A stretch of 64,000 nt of DNA from Georgenia wutianyii (GTDB taxonomy: Bacteria > Actinomycetota > Actinomycetes > Actinomycetales > Actinomycetaceae): the NCBI RefSeq assembly GCF_006349365.1, contig NZ_CP040899.1:2914001-2978000 (forward strand). The letters run 5' to 3'. The notes below the pieces were generated by a model. It had not been told where the DNA came from, did not search any database, and saw only the letters and a program-made list of their open reading frames with translations. Shown one piece after another: positions 1 through 8,828 of the stretch (position 1 is the stretch's first letter; the number at the start of each line of letters is the position of its first letter). Position numbers and translations under genes: made by a program.

Positions 1-2043
1 CTGCCGGTCGTGCTTGCTCGAGCTGCCCTGCGTCGCGCGGTTGCTCCACCCCACGAGCCGCCCGCCTGCGCTGGACGTCGTGCGGAACCAGGTCTCGACG
101 GTGAAGACGTCCGGCGGGTTGCCCTGTGCCGTCGTCGCCGCCCACCCGGTGTTCGTGCCGGTGAACCGCATCGCCCCGTTGCCGTCCCCGGCGATCGCGC
201 CGGTGGTGGGGCTCAGCCCGGCCGCCGCCGTGAGCGGGTGGAGGCCGACGGTGTCGGCGAGTGCCGGGCCGGACGCCTCACCCAGGCGCCAGTAGCTCGT
301 CGGCTCGTCGGCGTAGACCGCCTCGACGTAGGCGCTGTCCGCCCCGCTCGCGGCGACGGCGACGGTCGTCCACGGCGAGTTGGCGATGTTGCCGAAGGGG
401 TCGGTGACGGCGACCCGGTAGCGGTGGGAGGACCCGGGGGCCACCCCGGTGTCGGTGAACCCCATGGTGAACGGGTTCCAGTAGCGCGAGGTCACCGTGC
501 GGGTGTGGACGAGTCCGGCGCCGTTCTGGGTGTCGCGGTAGACCCGGTAGGTGAGGTTCTCGTTGTCCAGGTCCTGGTTCGTGCGCCAGTTGACCCGCAC
601 CTGCCCGGCCTCCGTGGAGGAGACGTTGAGCGGGTAGGTCGCGTTGAAGAGGCTGGGCCCGACGGCGTTGGGCGCCTTGTCCGCGGTGGTGAACCTGGTG
701 AGCCCCTGCTGGCTGGTCCCGTTGACCCGGGTGAACTCCCCGCCCATGACGACGTAGTCACCGTTGCCGACGACGCTCCACGGACCTTGGTACTGCCCGG
801 TGTAGCTGCCGGTGTTGAGCTCGGGGAACCAGCCGAGCTGGGTGGAGGTCGGCTGGCCCTCGAAGCTGTAGTAGCGGCGCTGGTCCGGCTCCCACGACGC
901 GGTGCCGGTCGGCTCCTTCCCGAAGGCCACGGCCCGGTGGTAGGGGTAGTCGCCGACGCCGCCGGGCCCCTGCCGCATGCCGCCGATGTTCTCGCAGTAG
1001 TGGGTGTGGCTGGCGGCGTAGACGACGTCGCCGACCGGGTAGACGCCGTAGGTGTCCCCGTGGCAGTCGTTGAGCCAGCGCACCGCACCGCCGTCCCAGC
1101 TCGCCGCGAAGAGGCCCTCCCACGTGCCGCCCTCCTTGCCGAAGGTCCAGCCGCCGCCGTAGATCGTCGTGCCGTCGGTGGCGAGGGTGTCGATCGCGCC
1201 GTCGCTCGTGCCGTTGCGCACCAGGCTGTTGGCGGCGAACGGGAGTGACGCGCCGGTGACGGTGTCGAGCATCCCGAGGCCGTAGCCCGGGTTGTTCGAG
1301 CCGTTGAGCGCGGTGAACCCGCCGCCGACGGCGACCCTGGCGCCGGCGGGGTCGATGGTCATCGCGTCGACCGTGCCGCCGGTGGCCTGCGGCGCCCAGT
1401 CGAGCAGCGCACCGTCGGAGGCCCGGAACGCCGCGAGGCGGCCGCGCGCGGCGCTGCCCACCGCGGTGAAGTTGCCGCCGGCGTAGACCGTGGTGTTCGT
1501 CGCGACGATCGCGCGCACGTGGTAGTTCACGGGCGGCGCGAAGCCGGGGACGAGCGCCCCCGTGGCGGTGTCGAAGGCGGCGATGCGCTGACGGGCCTGG
1601 CCGTTGACGGTGGTGAACTCCCCGCCGACGTACAGGCGTCGGCCGTCGGGAGACACCGCGAGCGTACGGACCTGCTGGTTGAGGGTCGGGGCGAAGGAGG
1701 TCATCTGCCCCGTGATGACGTCGAAGGCCATGATGTTCGCGCGCGGGACGGTGTTCTGGCCGGCCGGTGAGCCCGCGGGACGCGCGGCGGAGAAGCTCCC
1801 GCCGACGTAGACGGTGGTGCCGGCCATCGCCATCGCCCACACGACCCCGTTGATCTGGGGCGTGGGCAGCGCGTCGGCGGTGACGGTCACGGGCGTGGCG
1901 GGGTCGGCCGGGTCGGCGGGCCTGCTGTCGGCCCAGGCCGCCGGGGCGAGGCCGACCAGGGCGAGCGTGAGGAGGAGGGACAGGCACCGGCGCAGCCAGG
2001 CGTGCGAGGGAGGGAGGGAGGGGTTCACGACGGAGGGTCCCAT
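1..2043 (-). CDS. Exported beta-propeller / fibronectin III / LamG protein (3' end outside window)
   Basis: About 680 residues are visible and the frame is open at the window edge. A signal peptide covers roughly residues 1-40 (hydrophobic LLLTLALVGLAPAAWA). The next ~400 residues repeat a short blade motif of the type VGGxFTxVNG (VGGEFTTVNG, AGGNFTAVG, VGGGFTALNG, MGGEFTRVNG), typical of delta-60 or Kelch-like propellers of secreted actinobacterial proteins. A fibronectin III domain follows (about 430-530), then the start of a LamG/concanavalin-like domain. It is probably cell-wall associated or secreted and binds carbohydrate; no catalytic motif is visible. The ATG at 2043 lacks a clear Shine-Dalgarno sequence. 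It lies 50 nt downstream of the next gene in the same direction. Confidence 0.8.
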   Translation of the reverse strand, partial: MGPSVVNPSLPPSHAWLRRCLSLLLTLALVGLAPAAWADSRPADPADPATPVTVTADALPTPQINGVVWAMAMAGTTVYVGGSFSAARPAGSPAGQNTVPRANIMAFDVITGQMTSFAPTLNQQVRTLAVSPDGRRLYVGGEFTTVNGQARQRIAAFDTATGALVPGFAPPVNYHVRAIVATNTTVYAGGNFTAVGSAARGRLAAFRASDGALLDWAPQATGGTVDAMTIDPAGARVAVGGGFTALNGSNNPGYGLGMLDTVTGASLPFAANSLVRNGTSDGAIDTLATDGTTIYGGGWTFGKEGGTWEGLFAASWDGGAVRWLNDCHGDTYGVYPVGDVVYAASHTHYCENIGGMRQGPGGVGDYPYHRAVAFGKEPTGTASWEPDQRRYYSFEGQPTSTQLGWFPELNTGSYTGQYQGPWSVVGNGDYVVMGGEFTRVNGTSQQGLTRFTTADKAPNAVGPSLFNATYPLNVSSTEAGQVRVNWRTNQDLDNENLTYRVYRDTQNGAGLVHTRTVTSRYWNPFTMGFTDTGVAPGSSHRYRVAVTDPFGNIANSPWTTVAVAASGADSAYVEAVYADEPTSYWRLGEASGPALADTVGLHPLTAAAGLSPTTGAIAGDGNGAMRFTGTNTGWAATTAQGNPPDVFTVETWFRTTSSAGGRLVGWSNRATQGSSSKHDRQ

Positions 2044-2093
2044 CTGTGCGAAGGGGCACGTCGCCCGCGTACCGGGCCCGTGCGGGGTGGAGG

Positions 2094-2759
2094 TCAGTCG
2101 AGGGAGCCCGCGAAGGCCACCGTGGGTGCCGCGTCCGCGGCGATCTCGACCCGGAGGTCGTCGCGCACGTCCTCGGGGACGGCGAACACGTAGGTGCCGG
2201 TGGCGGAGGCGCCGGCACTCAGGCTGCCGCTCAGCGGGGTGCTGCCCTGCCCGAGGTCCGTGGCGGGGGTGCGGTCCTGACCGTAGGAGAGGAGGACGAC
2301 GACGTCGTCGAGGGGGATCGTGCCGGTGGAGTCGTTGGCCGCGCGAAGGGTGACGGCGAGCGCCGGGCCGGCCACCTCGCCGGGGGCGCGGGCGACGCCG
2401 TCCACCGCCTCGATCGCGGTGAGCCGCACGGTGAGACCGGTACCGAAGTCACCGGTGGCGTCCAGCCCGACGGCGGGCAGGACGGGGACGGTCTCGACGG
2501 GCACCGTCCGGCCCTCACCGGGGCTGGGGGGTGCGCCGGGTTCCGGGGCCGCCGTCGGGTCCGCGGGGCCCGGCGTGGCCGTCGTACCCCGAGGCGCCGC
2601 CGCGTCCGCCGGACCGGCCGACGTCGTCGCCGCCGACGGCTCCTGCGGCCCACCCGGCCCGCCCGCGACCAGCGCCCAGACGAGGACGGCGAGAACGGCC
2701 ACGGCGAGCAGGAGCGGGAGGAGGCGGCGGCCCTGCGACGTCGAGGTGTCCGGATCCAC
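2094..2759 (-). CDS. Membrane-anchored protein with extracytoplasmic beta domain, unknown function
   Basis: Encodes 221 residues from a GTG start preceded by a purine-rich GAGCGGGAG. An upstream ATG in frame is possible but gives an atypical Arg/Pro-rich leader. There is one transmembrane helix at residues ~13-32, then a Pro/Ala/Gly-rich linker (~35-85), then a ~120-residue C-terminal domain with alternating hydrophobic strands, resembling DUF4352/telokin-like extracellular domains. No enzyme motif is seen. It probably shares a transcript with the large exported protein 50 nt downstream. The function is not recognised. Confidence 0.6.
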   Translation of the reverse strand: MDPDTSTSQGRRLLPLLLAVAVLAVLVWALVAGGPGGPQEPSAATTSAGPADAAAPRGTTATPGPADPTAAPEPGAPPSPGEGRTVPVETVPVLPAVGLDATGDFGTGLTVRLTAIEAVDGVARAPGEVAGPALAVTLRAANDSTGTIPLDDVVVLLSYGQDRTPATDLGQGSTPLSGSLSAGASATGTYVFAVPEDVRDDLRVEIAADAAPTVAFAGSLD

Positions 2760-2934
2760 GATGCTCCCGCTCTCGTTCAGGTCGCCCGGTAGCACCGAGT
2801 ATGGAGGCGGCCGGGCGCGGGGGCGCCCCGCATATCCCGCCAAGCGCCCGCAAGGCTCCCCACCGGGCCCCCGAGGACGCCCCGACCACGGCGAGGATGG
2901 GCCGAAGTCACCCTCGACGGTCGGGAGCACGGAC

Positions 2935-3378
2935 GTGGACGATCCTCAGCTCAACGCGGTGGGGTACGTGCCGGGTGGTTTCGACATGTTCCACATCGGG
3001 CACCTCAACATCCTGCGCGCCGCGAGGGCGCGGTGCGGGCACCTCGTCGTGGGGGTCGCGACCGACGAGGCCCTCACCGCGATGAAGGGGCGTCCGCCCG
3101 TCGTGCCGCACGCGGAGCGGATGGAGATCCTCTCCAGCCTGCGTTTCGTCGACGCCGTGGTGCCCGACGTGGCGGCCGACAAGAGGGTCGCGTGGCACGC
3201 GCACCCCTTCGACGTGCTCTTCAAGGGCACCGACTGGCTGGGCACCGCCAAGGGCGACCGGCTGGAGTCCGAGCTGAGGCAGGTGGGCGCGCGGGTCGTC
3301 TACCTGCCCTACACCCCCTCGACGTCCTCGACGATGCTGCGGGCGTTCCTCACCAGCGCGCTGCCGTCGGCCCCCTAG
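2935..3378 (+). CDS. Cytidylyltransferase-family nucleotidyltransferase (TagD-like)
   Basis: A 147-residue protein of the HxGH nucleotidyltransferase superfamily. The nucleotide-binding loop GGFDMFHIGH is at residues 14-23, with HIGH at 20-23. The family typically transfers CMP from CTP to glycerol-3-phosphate (TagD/GCT) or a related alcohol phosphate. The C-terminal family motif RTxGISTT is altered to TPSTSSTM, so the substrate is uncertain. The GTG at 2935 is chosen because the protein then begins just before the first beta strand, with GGGAGCAC upstream. It overlaps the convergent regulator by 29 bp. A CDP-alcohol phosphotransferase encoded at 6245 could use its product; that link is inference. 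Confidence 0.75.
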   Translation: MDDPQLNAVGYVPGGFDMFHIGHLNILRAARARCGHLVVGVATDEALTAMKGRPPVVPHAERMEILSSLRFVDAVVPDVAADKRVAWHAHPFDVLFKGTDWLGTAKGDRLESELRQVGARVVYLPYTPSTSSTMLRAFLTSALPSAP

Positions 3379-6076
3379 CGGCCGGGGCGTCCGGCGCGGC
3401 GAGACCGGGGAGCCCGCGCAGCTCGCGGCGCGTGCCGATACCGAGCTTGCGGTAGATGCTCGTGAGCCGCAGCTCCACCGTCCGCACCGAGACGTAGAGC
3501 GCGGCCGCGACCTCCTTGTTCGTCGCCCCTCCGTGGACCAGCCGGGCGATCGTGCGCTCGTCCTGGGTCAGGCGGCCGAGGTCGGCGGGCGCCGCGGTCC
3601 GCTCGACGCGCTCGGCCTCCCGGTCGACGGCGGTGGCCCGGGCGACCGCCCCCGCCCGCGCGTACAGGTCGCGCGACCGCCGCAGGAGCTCGAGACGGAC
3701 GGTCCTGTCCTGGACGAGGTCCGCCGCGAGCTCGAGGAGCTGGGCCTCGTGGGCCGGCCGGCCGGCAGCGGTGTCGGTGAGGGAGGTGAGCGCGCGGAGC
3801 ACCTCCCCCGCCGGGACGCGCAGCAGCGTGAGCGCCGCACGCAGTGCCGGGTCGCCGTCCGCACCGCGCGCCTCGAGGAGGGCCTCCGCCTCCTCCTCGC
3901 CGGCTCCCGTGCGCCACCGCAGCCGCACGGCGTCGAGCACGGTGGCGGACTGGACGGGTCCCTCGCGCAGCGCGCGGCGGTAGTGCTCGGCGGCGGTGTC
4001 GACGTCGTCCTCGAGCAGGGCTCGCAGCCCGAGCGCCTCGTGGAGCGCGGCCGTCACGGCCGGGCCGGCCCCGCGCACCTGCGTGAGCTCGACGAGGTCG
4101 GCCAGCCAGTCCTCGGCCTCGCCGGCACGCCCGCGCAGCAGCGCGACCTGGGCGAGCAGCGCGAGCCCGGAGCCGCCCCGTGGCACGTGCAGCGGCAGGA
4201 GGTCCTCGACCGCGCCGGCGGCGATCTCCTCGGCGCGCCGGTACTCGCCCATGGCCAGGTGGAGCCCGAGTGCGGCGAGCGCGAGCTGTGCCCGCACCAG
4301 CGGTGCCGGGAACCGCCGGACCCGCGCGAGCAGGTCGGCGACGGCGCCGCGGGCCTCGGCCCACCGCCCGGTGACGACGAGCTGCTCGACCTCCTGCACC
4401 TCGCCCAGCCAGCCCGCGAGGTCGGCCCCGGGGCGGGTCGCCCCGAGCGCGCCGAGCGGGTCGGCGGAGCGGGGCGCCGACCGGTCGACCATCGCCCTGG
4501 CGAGCGCGAGGTCGGGGTCCGGCTCCCCGCCGTCGTCGGGGAGCAGACGCTCGGCCTCGGCGAGATAGCGGCGCGCCTCCTCACGCTGGCCGTACTCCAC
4601 GCACAGCCGCGCGGCGAGCGCCGCGACGGCGGCTGCCTCCTCGGGCCGGTCCAGCCGGCGCAGGCAGGAGGCGACCAGCCGGTGGGGAAGCCCGTTCTCC
4701 CGGTAGGTCGTCGCGACGAGGAGGAGGGGGAAGAGGCGTCCCAGGCCGTCTGGCGCCTCCGCCAGGGCGGTGGTCAGGAGCGTCACCGCCCGGGCGGGGT
4801 GGCCGCAGTACACGGCCGCGACGCCGCCGAGCACGAGGAGCTCCAGCGGAGGTACCGGCGGCCCGGGGTGGTGGACGGCGTCGCCGACGAGCATCTCGAC
4901 CACCTCGGTGCGGCCGCTGTCGAGGTACTCGCGTGCGCCGCGCACGAGCGTGTCGAGGACGGCCGGGGTCACCGCCTCCCCGGCGCGCAGGGCGAGCCAC
5001 GACCGGTCGAGGGAGGCCTCGGGGTAGCAGGAGGCGAGGGAGCCGAGGGCAGCGCGCAGCTCGCGCGCCGGCGTGAGGGCGCGCACCGCCGAGAGCAGGC
5101 GTGCGTCGGCGGACCGCACGAGCCCGCGCTCCTCGTCCAGGACGGGCTCGCCACCCGGCCCGAGCACGTCGGTGAGCACGGCCCCGGAGCACTCCTCGAG
5201 GGTCGCGCGCTCCGGCCGGACCGCAGCCGCCGCCCCGAGCACGAGCAGCCGCTCCTGCTCCCCCAGCCCGTCCCACCACCGCCGGTAGGTGGCGGCGGTG
5301 GTGGCGGTGCCGGGCAGGACGTCCGGCAGCGGCTCGAGGGCGGAGAGCTGGTCCGGCTCGAGCGCGGCGCACACGGAGACGACGTCGCCCGGGTTGCCGC
5401 CGCAGCGCCGCGCGATCGTCGCGGCCACGGGGTGGGGGACGCGCCGGCCCACGGTCTGGCGCACGAGCGCGACAGCGTCCGCCGCGCCGAGCGGCGCCAC
5501 CCGGCGCACCCACAGCGGCCCGACCGGGGAGTCCTCGAAGGAGCTGCGGGGCAGGTCGTGGCTGGTGAGGACGACGAGCACCGGCGCTCCCGCGAGGCCG
5601 GCGGCGAGCGAGGCGAGGGCCGGGAAGACCGCCTCGTCGGCCACCGGCAGGTTGTCGACGGTGACGAGCAGCGGGCGACTGCTGCTCAGCCTCCGCAGCG
5701 CCGTCACGGCCACCTGGACGAGACGCGGGTCGTCCGGGGAGACGGCGCCGTCGAGCTCCCCCAGGGCCTCCACGACGACGTCACCGAGGTCCCGGAAGGC
5801 CTCCCCGGCGACGACGGAGGCAGCGACGGCGGCGGCGGCCTCCCCCTCGAGCAGCCCGCTCGGGACGTGGACGGAACGGACGTCCTCGACGGCCTCGCCG
5901 ACGCGGACCAGCGTCTCGGTGAGGAGGGTGGTGAGACCGACGCCCGGCGGGCCGGTGAGGAGCACGACGCCGCCCCGGCCGCGGGCCAGGCGCCCCACCA
6001 TCTCCCGGATCCGGGACAGCTCCGGCTCGCGCCCGAGGACCGTGGAGGAGCCCTCGCCGCGGACGTCGTCGGCCAT
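3350..6076 (-). CDS. Large LuxR-family (LAL/MalT-like) transcriptional regulator
   Basis: About 908 residues. There is an N-terminal AAA/STAND ATPase domain (residues ~13-300), a long helical TPR-like middle, and a C-terminal LuxR helix-turn-helix (DERTIARLVHGGATNKEVAA followed by SVRTVELRLTSIYRKL). The P-loop reads GPPGVGLTT at residues 42-50, with Leu where the Walker A Lys is expected; a VTVDN Walker B-like strand is present. Such proteins are signal-responsive activators. The start at MADD (6076) places the P-loop at the usual distance; an in-frame start at 6142 is possible. It diverges from the polysaccharide operon at 6245, which is its likeliest target. Confidence 0.85.
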   Translation of the reverse strand: MADDVRGEGSSTVLGREPELSRIREMVGRLARGRGGVVLLTGPPGVGLTTLLTETLVRVGEAVEDVRSVHVPSGLLEGEAAAAVAASVVAGEAFRDLGDVVVEALGELDGAVSPDDPRLVQVAVTALRRLSSSRPLLVTVDNLPVADEAVFPALASLAAGLAGAPVLVVLTSHDLPRSSFEDSPVGPLWVRRVAPLGAADAVALVRQTVGRRVPHPVAATIARRCGGNPGDVVSVCAALEPDQLSALEPLPDVLPGTATTAATYRRWWDGLGEQERLLVLGAAAAVRPERATLEECSGAVLTDVLGPGGEPVLDEERGLVRSADARLLSAVRALTPARELRAALGSLASCYPEASLDRSWLALRAGEAVTPAVLDTLVRGAREYLDSGRTEVVEMLVGDAVHHPGPPVPPLELLVLGGVAAVYCGHPARAVTLLTTALAEAPDGLGRLFPLLLVATTYRENGLPHRLVASCLRRLDRPEEAAAVAALAARLCVEYGQREEARRYLAEAERLLPDDGGEPDPDLALARAMVDRSAPRSADPLGALGATRPGADLAGWLGEVQEVEQLVVTGRWAEARGAVADLLARVRRFPAPLVRAQLALAALGLHLAMGEYRRAEEIAAGAVEDLLPLHVPRGGSGLALLAQVALLRGRAGEAEDWLADLVELTQVRGAGPAVTAALHEALGLRALLEDDVDTAAEHYRRALREGPVQSATVLDAVRLRWRTGAGEEEAEALLEARGADGDPALRAALTLLRVPAGEVLRALTSLTDTAAGRPAHEAQLLELAADLVQDRTVRLELLRRSRDLYARAGAVARATAVDREAERVERTAAPADLGRLTQDERTIARLVHGGATNKEVAAALYVSVRTVELRLTSIYRKLGIGTRRELRGLPGLAAPDAPAARGPTAARW

Positions 6077-6141
6077 CGGCACAGCGTACTGGCGCCGCCC
6101 CTGGGCGCGCGGGGGAACGACCGGGTCGCCGCGGGTCCGCA

Positions 6142-6179
6142 CCGAACCCGCAAGACGTCCGCACGGTCCGCAGGTTCGG
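6142..6179. promoter_or_regulatory. Inverted repeat in the divergent promoter region
   Basis: CCGAACC at 6142-6148 and GGTTCGG at 6173-6179 form a 7-bp inverted repeat around two GTCCGCA-like direct repeats. It sits between the LAL regulator and the CDP-alcohol phosphotransferase operon. The position fits an operator, but the site is recognised only by symmetry. Confidence 0.25.
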
Positions 6180-6244
6180 GCGGGGATCCGTATCCGCCGT
6201 ACCTAGTGTGACGAGCCCGGGCCCAGCGCAGACAGGAAGCCCTC

Positions 6245-6970
6245 ATGGTCGAGGCCACAGCGTCGTCGTTCACCGAGTCGGTCCGCGCCCTGCGCAGCGC
6301 GCAGAAGTCCGCCAAGGGAGCGCCGCTCTACTCGCGGTTCGTCAACCGTCCGGCGGGCCGCCTCCTCGCCGCACTCGCCCACCAGGCCGGGCTCAGCCCC
6401 AACCAGGTGACGGCGGTGAGCGCGGCGTTCACCTTCACGGGGGTGGCGCTCATCGCCCTCGCGCCACCCTCCCCGGCGATGGCGGCGGGCGTCGCGCTCC
6501 TTCTCGTCGTCGGCTACGCGCTCGACTCCGCCGACGGGCAGCTCGCGCGCCTGCTGGGGGCGGGCTCGGTGGCGGGCGACTGGCTCGACCACGTGTGCGA
6601 CTGCCTCAAGACGACGACGATCCACCTCGCGGTCCTCGTCTCGCTGTTCCGCTTCGCCGACGTCCCGCAGGAGTGGCTGCTCCTCCCGCTCCTCTACGCC
6701 CCGGTCGACACGCTCCTGTTCTTCGCGTTCGTCCTCACCCAGAGCCGCCGGCGCCCGGGCGACCCGGCGCCGACCGCCGGTCCCGCCTCGCTCGCGCGCT
6801 CGGTGCTCTCGCTGCCGACCGACTACGGCGTGCTGTGCCTGGTCCTCCTCACCCTCGCCTGGCCCCCGGCCTTCCTCCTCCTCTACGGGGCGATGTTCCT
6901 CGGGACGGCCGGCTACACCGCGCTCGCCCTGCCCACGTGGTTCCGCCGGCTCTCCCGCCAGGAGTCGTAG
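6245..6970 (+). CDS. CDP-alcohol phosphatidyltransferase family membrane protein
   Basis: A 241-residue integral membrane protein. The family signature is complete: D94, D97-G98, A101-R102, then G111, D115 and D119 (DG-x2-AR ... G-x3-D-x3-D), which bind the metal and the CDP-alcohol. The enzyme transfers a phospho-alcohol from CDP-alcohol to an acceptor hydroxyl. Four to six hydrophobic segments follow residue 55. AGGAAG lies just upstream of the ATG. It is the first gene of an operon with a beta-helix protein and two glycosyltransferases, so its product probably feeds a surface glycopolymer or glycolipid and not bulk phospholipid. The alcohol substrate cannot be told from sequence. Confidence 0.85.
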   Translation: MVEATASSFTESVRALRSAQKSAKGAPLYSRFVNRPAGRLLAALAHQAGLSPNQVTAVSAAFTFTGVALIALAPPSPAMAAGVALLLVVGYALDSADGQLARLLGAGSVAGDWLDHVCDCLKTTTIHLAVLVSLFRFADVPQEWLLLPLLYAPVDTLLFFAFVLTQSRRRPGDPAPTAGPASLARSVLSLPTDYGVLCLVLLTLAWPPAFLLLYGAMFLGTAGYTALALPTWFRRLSRQES

Positions 6971-6972
6971 GG

Positions 6973-8787
6973 ATGGTCGAGACGAGGTGGGACGAGCGCA
7001 CGGGGACGCGTGGGGCGACGCGGGCCAGGGTCACGGCCGTGGTGTGCGCCGCCGTCCTCGTCCTCCTCTGCCTGTCCTGGGCGCTGGACCTGCCCCCGTG
7101 GGACGGGGCCGACGGGCTGCCCAAGCTCACGCCCGTCCACGAGCCCGACACGATCCACGTCTCGGTGGACGGCGACGACGAGGCCACCGGCTCGCCGGCC
7201 GAACCGCTGCGCACGATCACGGCGGCGGTGCGGACGTCGGGTGCCGGGGACACGATCGTCGTCCACGGCGGCAGCTACCACGAGGAGCTCAAGGTCGAGA
7301 ACCGGCAGGGGCTGCACCTCGTGGCGGCGCCCGGCGCGGAGGTCTGGCTCGACGGCTCGGTCGTCGTGGAGGGGTGGCAGCCCGAGGACGGGCACTGGGT
7401 CTCCCCCGGGTGGATCACCGAGTTCGACCCGAGCCCGACGTACAGCTGGGGCGCCCCGGACCACGACCAGCCGGGGTGGAGCTTCATCGACCCCGAGCAC
7501 CCGATGGCCGCCCACCCCGACCAGGTGTGGGTGGACGACGTGCGCCAGGAGCAGGTCGGCTCACGCGCCGAGGTGCGCGAGGGGACCTTCTACGTCGACC
7601 ACGACCGCGACGAGCTGGTCCTGGGCACCGACCCGACCGGCCGGACCGTCGCCGCGAGCACGCTGGCCCGGGCCCTGCGCGTGCGCAGCGCCCAGATGGT
7701 GCTGCGGGACATCGGCATCCGCCGGTACGCCCCGTCCGTGCCGCACATGGGCGCGGTCACGATCGAGGCGCACCACGTCCTCCTCGACGGCGTCACGCTC
7801 GCCGACAACGCCACCACCGGCCTCCACGTGCTGAGCACCGGCGTGCGGCTCGAGGACGTCGAGCTCGTCGGCAACGGGATGATGGGGCTCTCCGCCACCG
7901 AGGCCGACGGCCTCGAGCTCGTCCGCGTCACCGCCCGGGGGAACAACGTCGAGGAGTTCAACCGCTCCCCGGCGGCCGGGGGCGCGAAGATCGGCCGCTC
8001 GTCCGGGGTCCTCGTCCGCGACAGCACGTTCTCCGACAACCTCGCCAACGGCGTGTGGTTCGACGAGTCCGTCCACGACCTGCGCCTCGTCGGCTCGCGG
8101 ATGACCGGCAACACGGGGCACGGGGCGTCGGTCGAGCTCACCGGGAAGGTCGTCGTCGTCGGGAACGTCATCGCCCGCAACGGCGGCAACGGGCTCAAGC
8201 TCAACGACGCCGAGGACGTCGAGGTCTGGAACAACACCTTCGTCGACAACGCCCGGTCGATCAACGTCGTCCAGGACGACCGCGACCTCGACCCGCGCGG
8301 CAGCTACCGGGACCCCGAGCTGCCCCTCACCTGGAAGACGCAGGACGTCGCGATCCGCAACAACGTCCTCGTCCGCACCGGCACGGTCCCGCTGGACGGC
8401 GACGAGCAGCGGACCTGCCTGCTCTGCGTCGAGGACCACAGCGGCCGGTGGACGGCCGCCGAGATGGACGTCACGGCCCTCGGCAACGTCTACGTACGAC
8501 CCGACGCGGGCTCGCCCAAGTGGGTCGTCGTGTGGTCCCGGCGTGACCGGGACCCGTACGTGTTCCGCAGTGTGGCGGACTTCCGCCGCACGGTGAACCA
8601 GGAGGGGACCGGCACCGAGCTCACGGGCACGGCCGCACTGTCCCCCGACCTCCACCCCCTCCCGGTCCTCGAGCAGCTCGTCGCGTCGGTGGCACAGCCG
8701 CTGCCACGCGAGATCGCCGAGCTCGTGGGCCAGGACGAGGGCGCCCAGCACCTCGGTGCCTGGACGTCCCCGCCTCCACATCGCTGA
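6973..8787 (+). CDS. Membrane-anchored right-handed beta-helix protein (polysaccharide lyase/epimerase-like)
   Basis: A 604-residue protein starting 2 nt after the preceding stop. A single N-terminal membrane anchor or signal sequence lies at ~18-36, followed by a right-handed parallel beta-helix region (~60-560) with repeated short turns such as NNTFVDNA, RNNVLVR and GNVIARNGGNG. The family includes pectate-lyase-like, alginate epimerase-like and glycan-binding proteins. No definite catalytic triad was assigned. Its place in the operon suggests trimming or modifying the polymer outside the membrane. Confidence 0.8.
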   Translation: MVETRWDERTGTRGATRARVTAVVCAAVLVLLCLSWALDLPPWDGADGLPKLTPVHEPDTIHVSVDGDDEATGSPAEPLRTITAAVRTSGAGDTIVVHGGSYHEELKVENRQGLHLVAAPGAEVWLDGSVVVEGWQPEDGHWVSPGWITEFDPSPTYSWGAPDHDQPGWSFIDPEHPMAAHPDQVWVDDVRQEQVGSRAEVREGTFYVDHDRDELVLGTDPTGRTVAASTLARALRVRSAQMVLRDIGIRRYAPSVPHMGAVTIEAHHVLLDGVTLADNATTGLHVLSTGVRLEDVELVGNGMMGLSATEADGLELVRVTARGNNVEEFNRSPAAGGAKIGRSSGVLVRDSTFSDNLANGVWFDESVHDLRLVGSRMTGNTGHGASVELTGKVVVVGNVIARNGGNGLKLNDAEDVEVWNNTFVDNARSINVVQDDRDLDPRGSYRDPELPLTWKTQDVAIRNNVLVRTGTVPLDGDEQRTCLLCVEDHSGRWTAAEMDVTALGNVYVRPDAGSPKWVVVWSRRDRDPYVFRSVADFRRTVNQEGTGTELTGTAALSPDLHPLPVLEQLVASVAQPLPREIAELVGQDEGAQHLGAWTSPPPHR

Positions 8788-8828
8788 TCACCACACGTCG
8801 GGCGGCGCGCACGAGAAAAGGACCTCGC

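Noticed and set aside
758..2218. A 486-residue minus-strand frame overlapping the exported propeller protein
   Set aside because: It is an Arg/Pro-rich shadow. The other minus-strand frame shows a signal peptide, repeated blade motifs and fibronectin domains.
3533..6211. A very long plus-strand open frame opposite the LAL regulator (and similar ones at 16681-18333, 18381-21299 and 35358-39050)
   Set aside because: They are Arg/Gly/Pro- or Glu/Arg/Val-rich, mirror the third-position GC of the genes on the other strand, and show no family motif.
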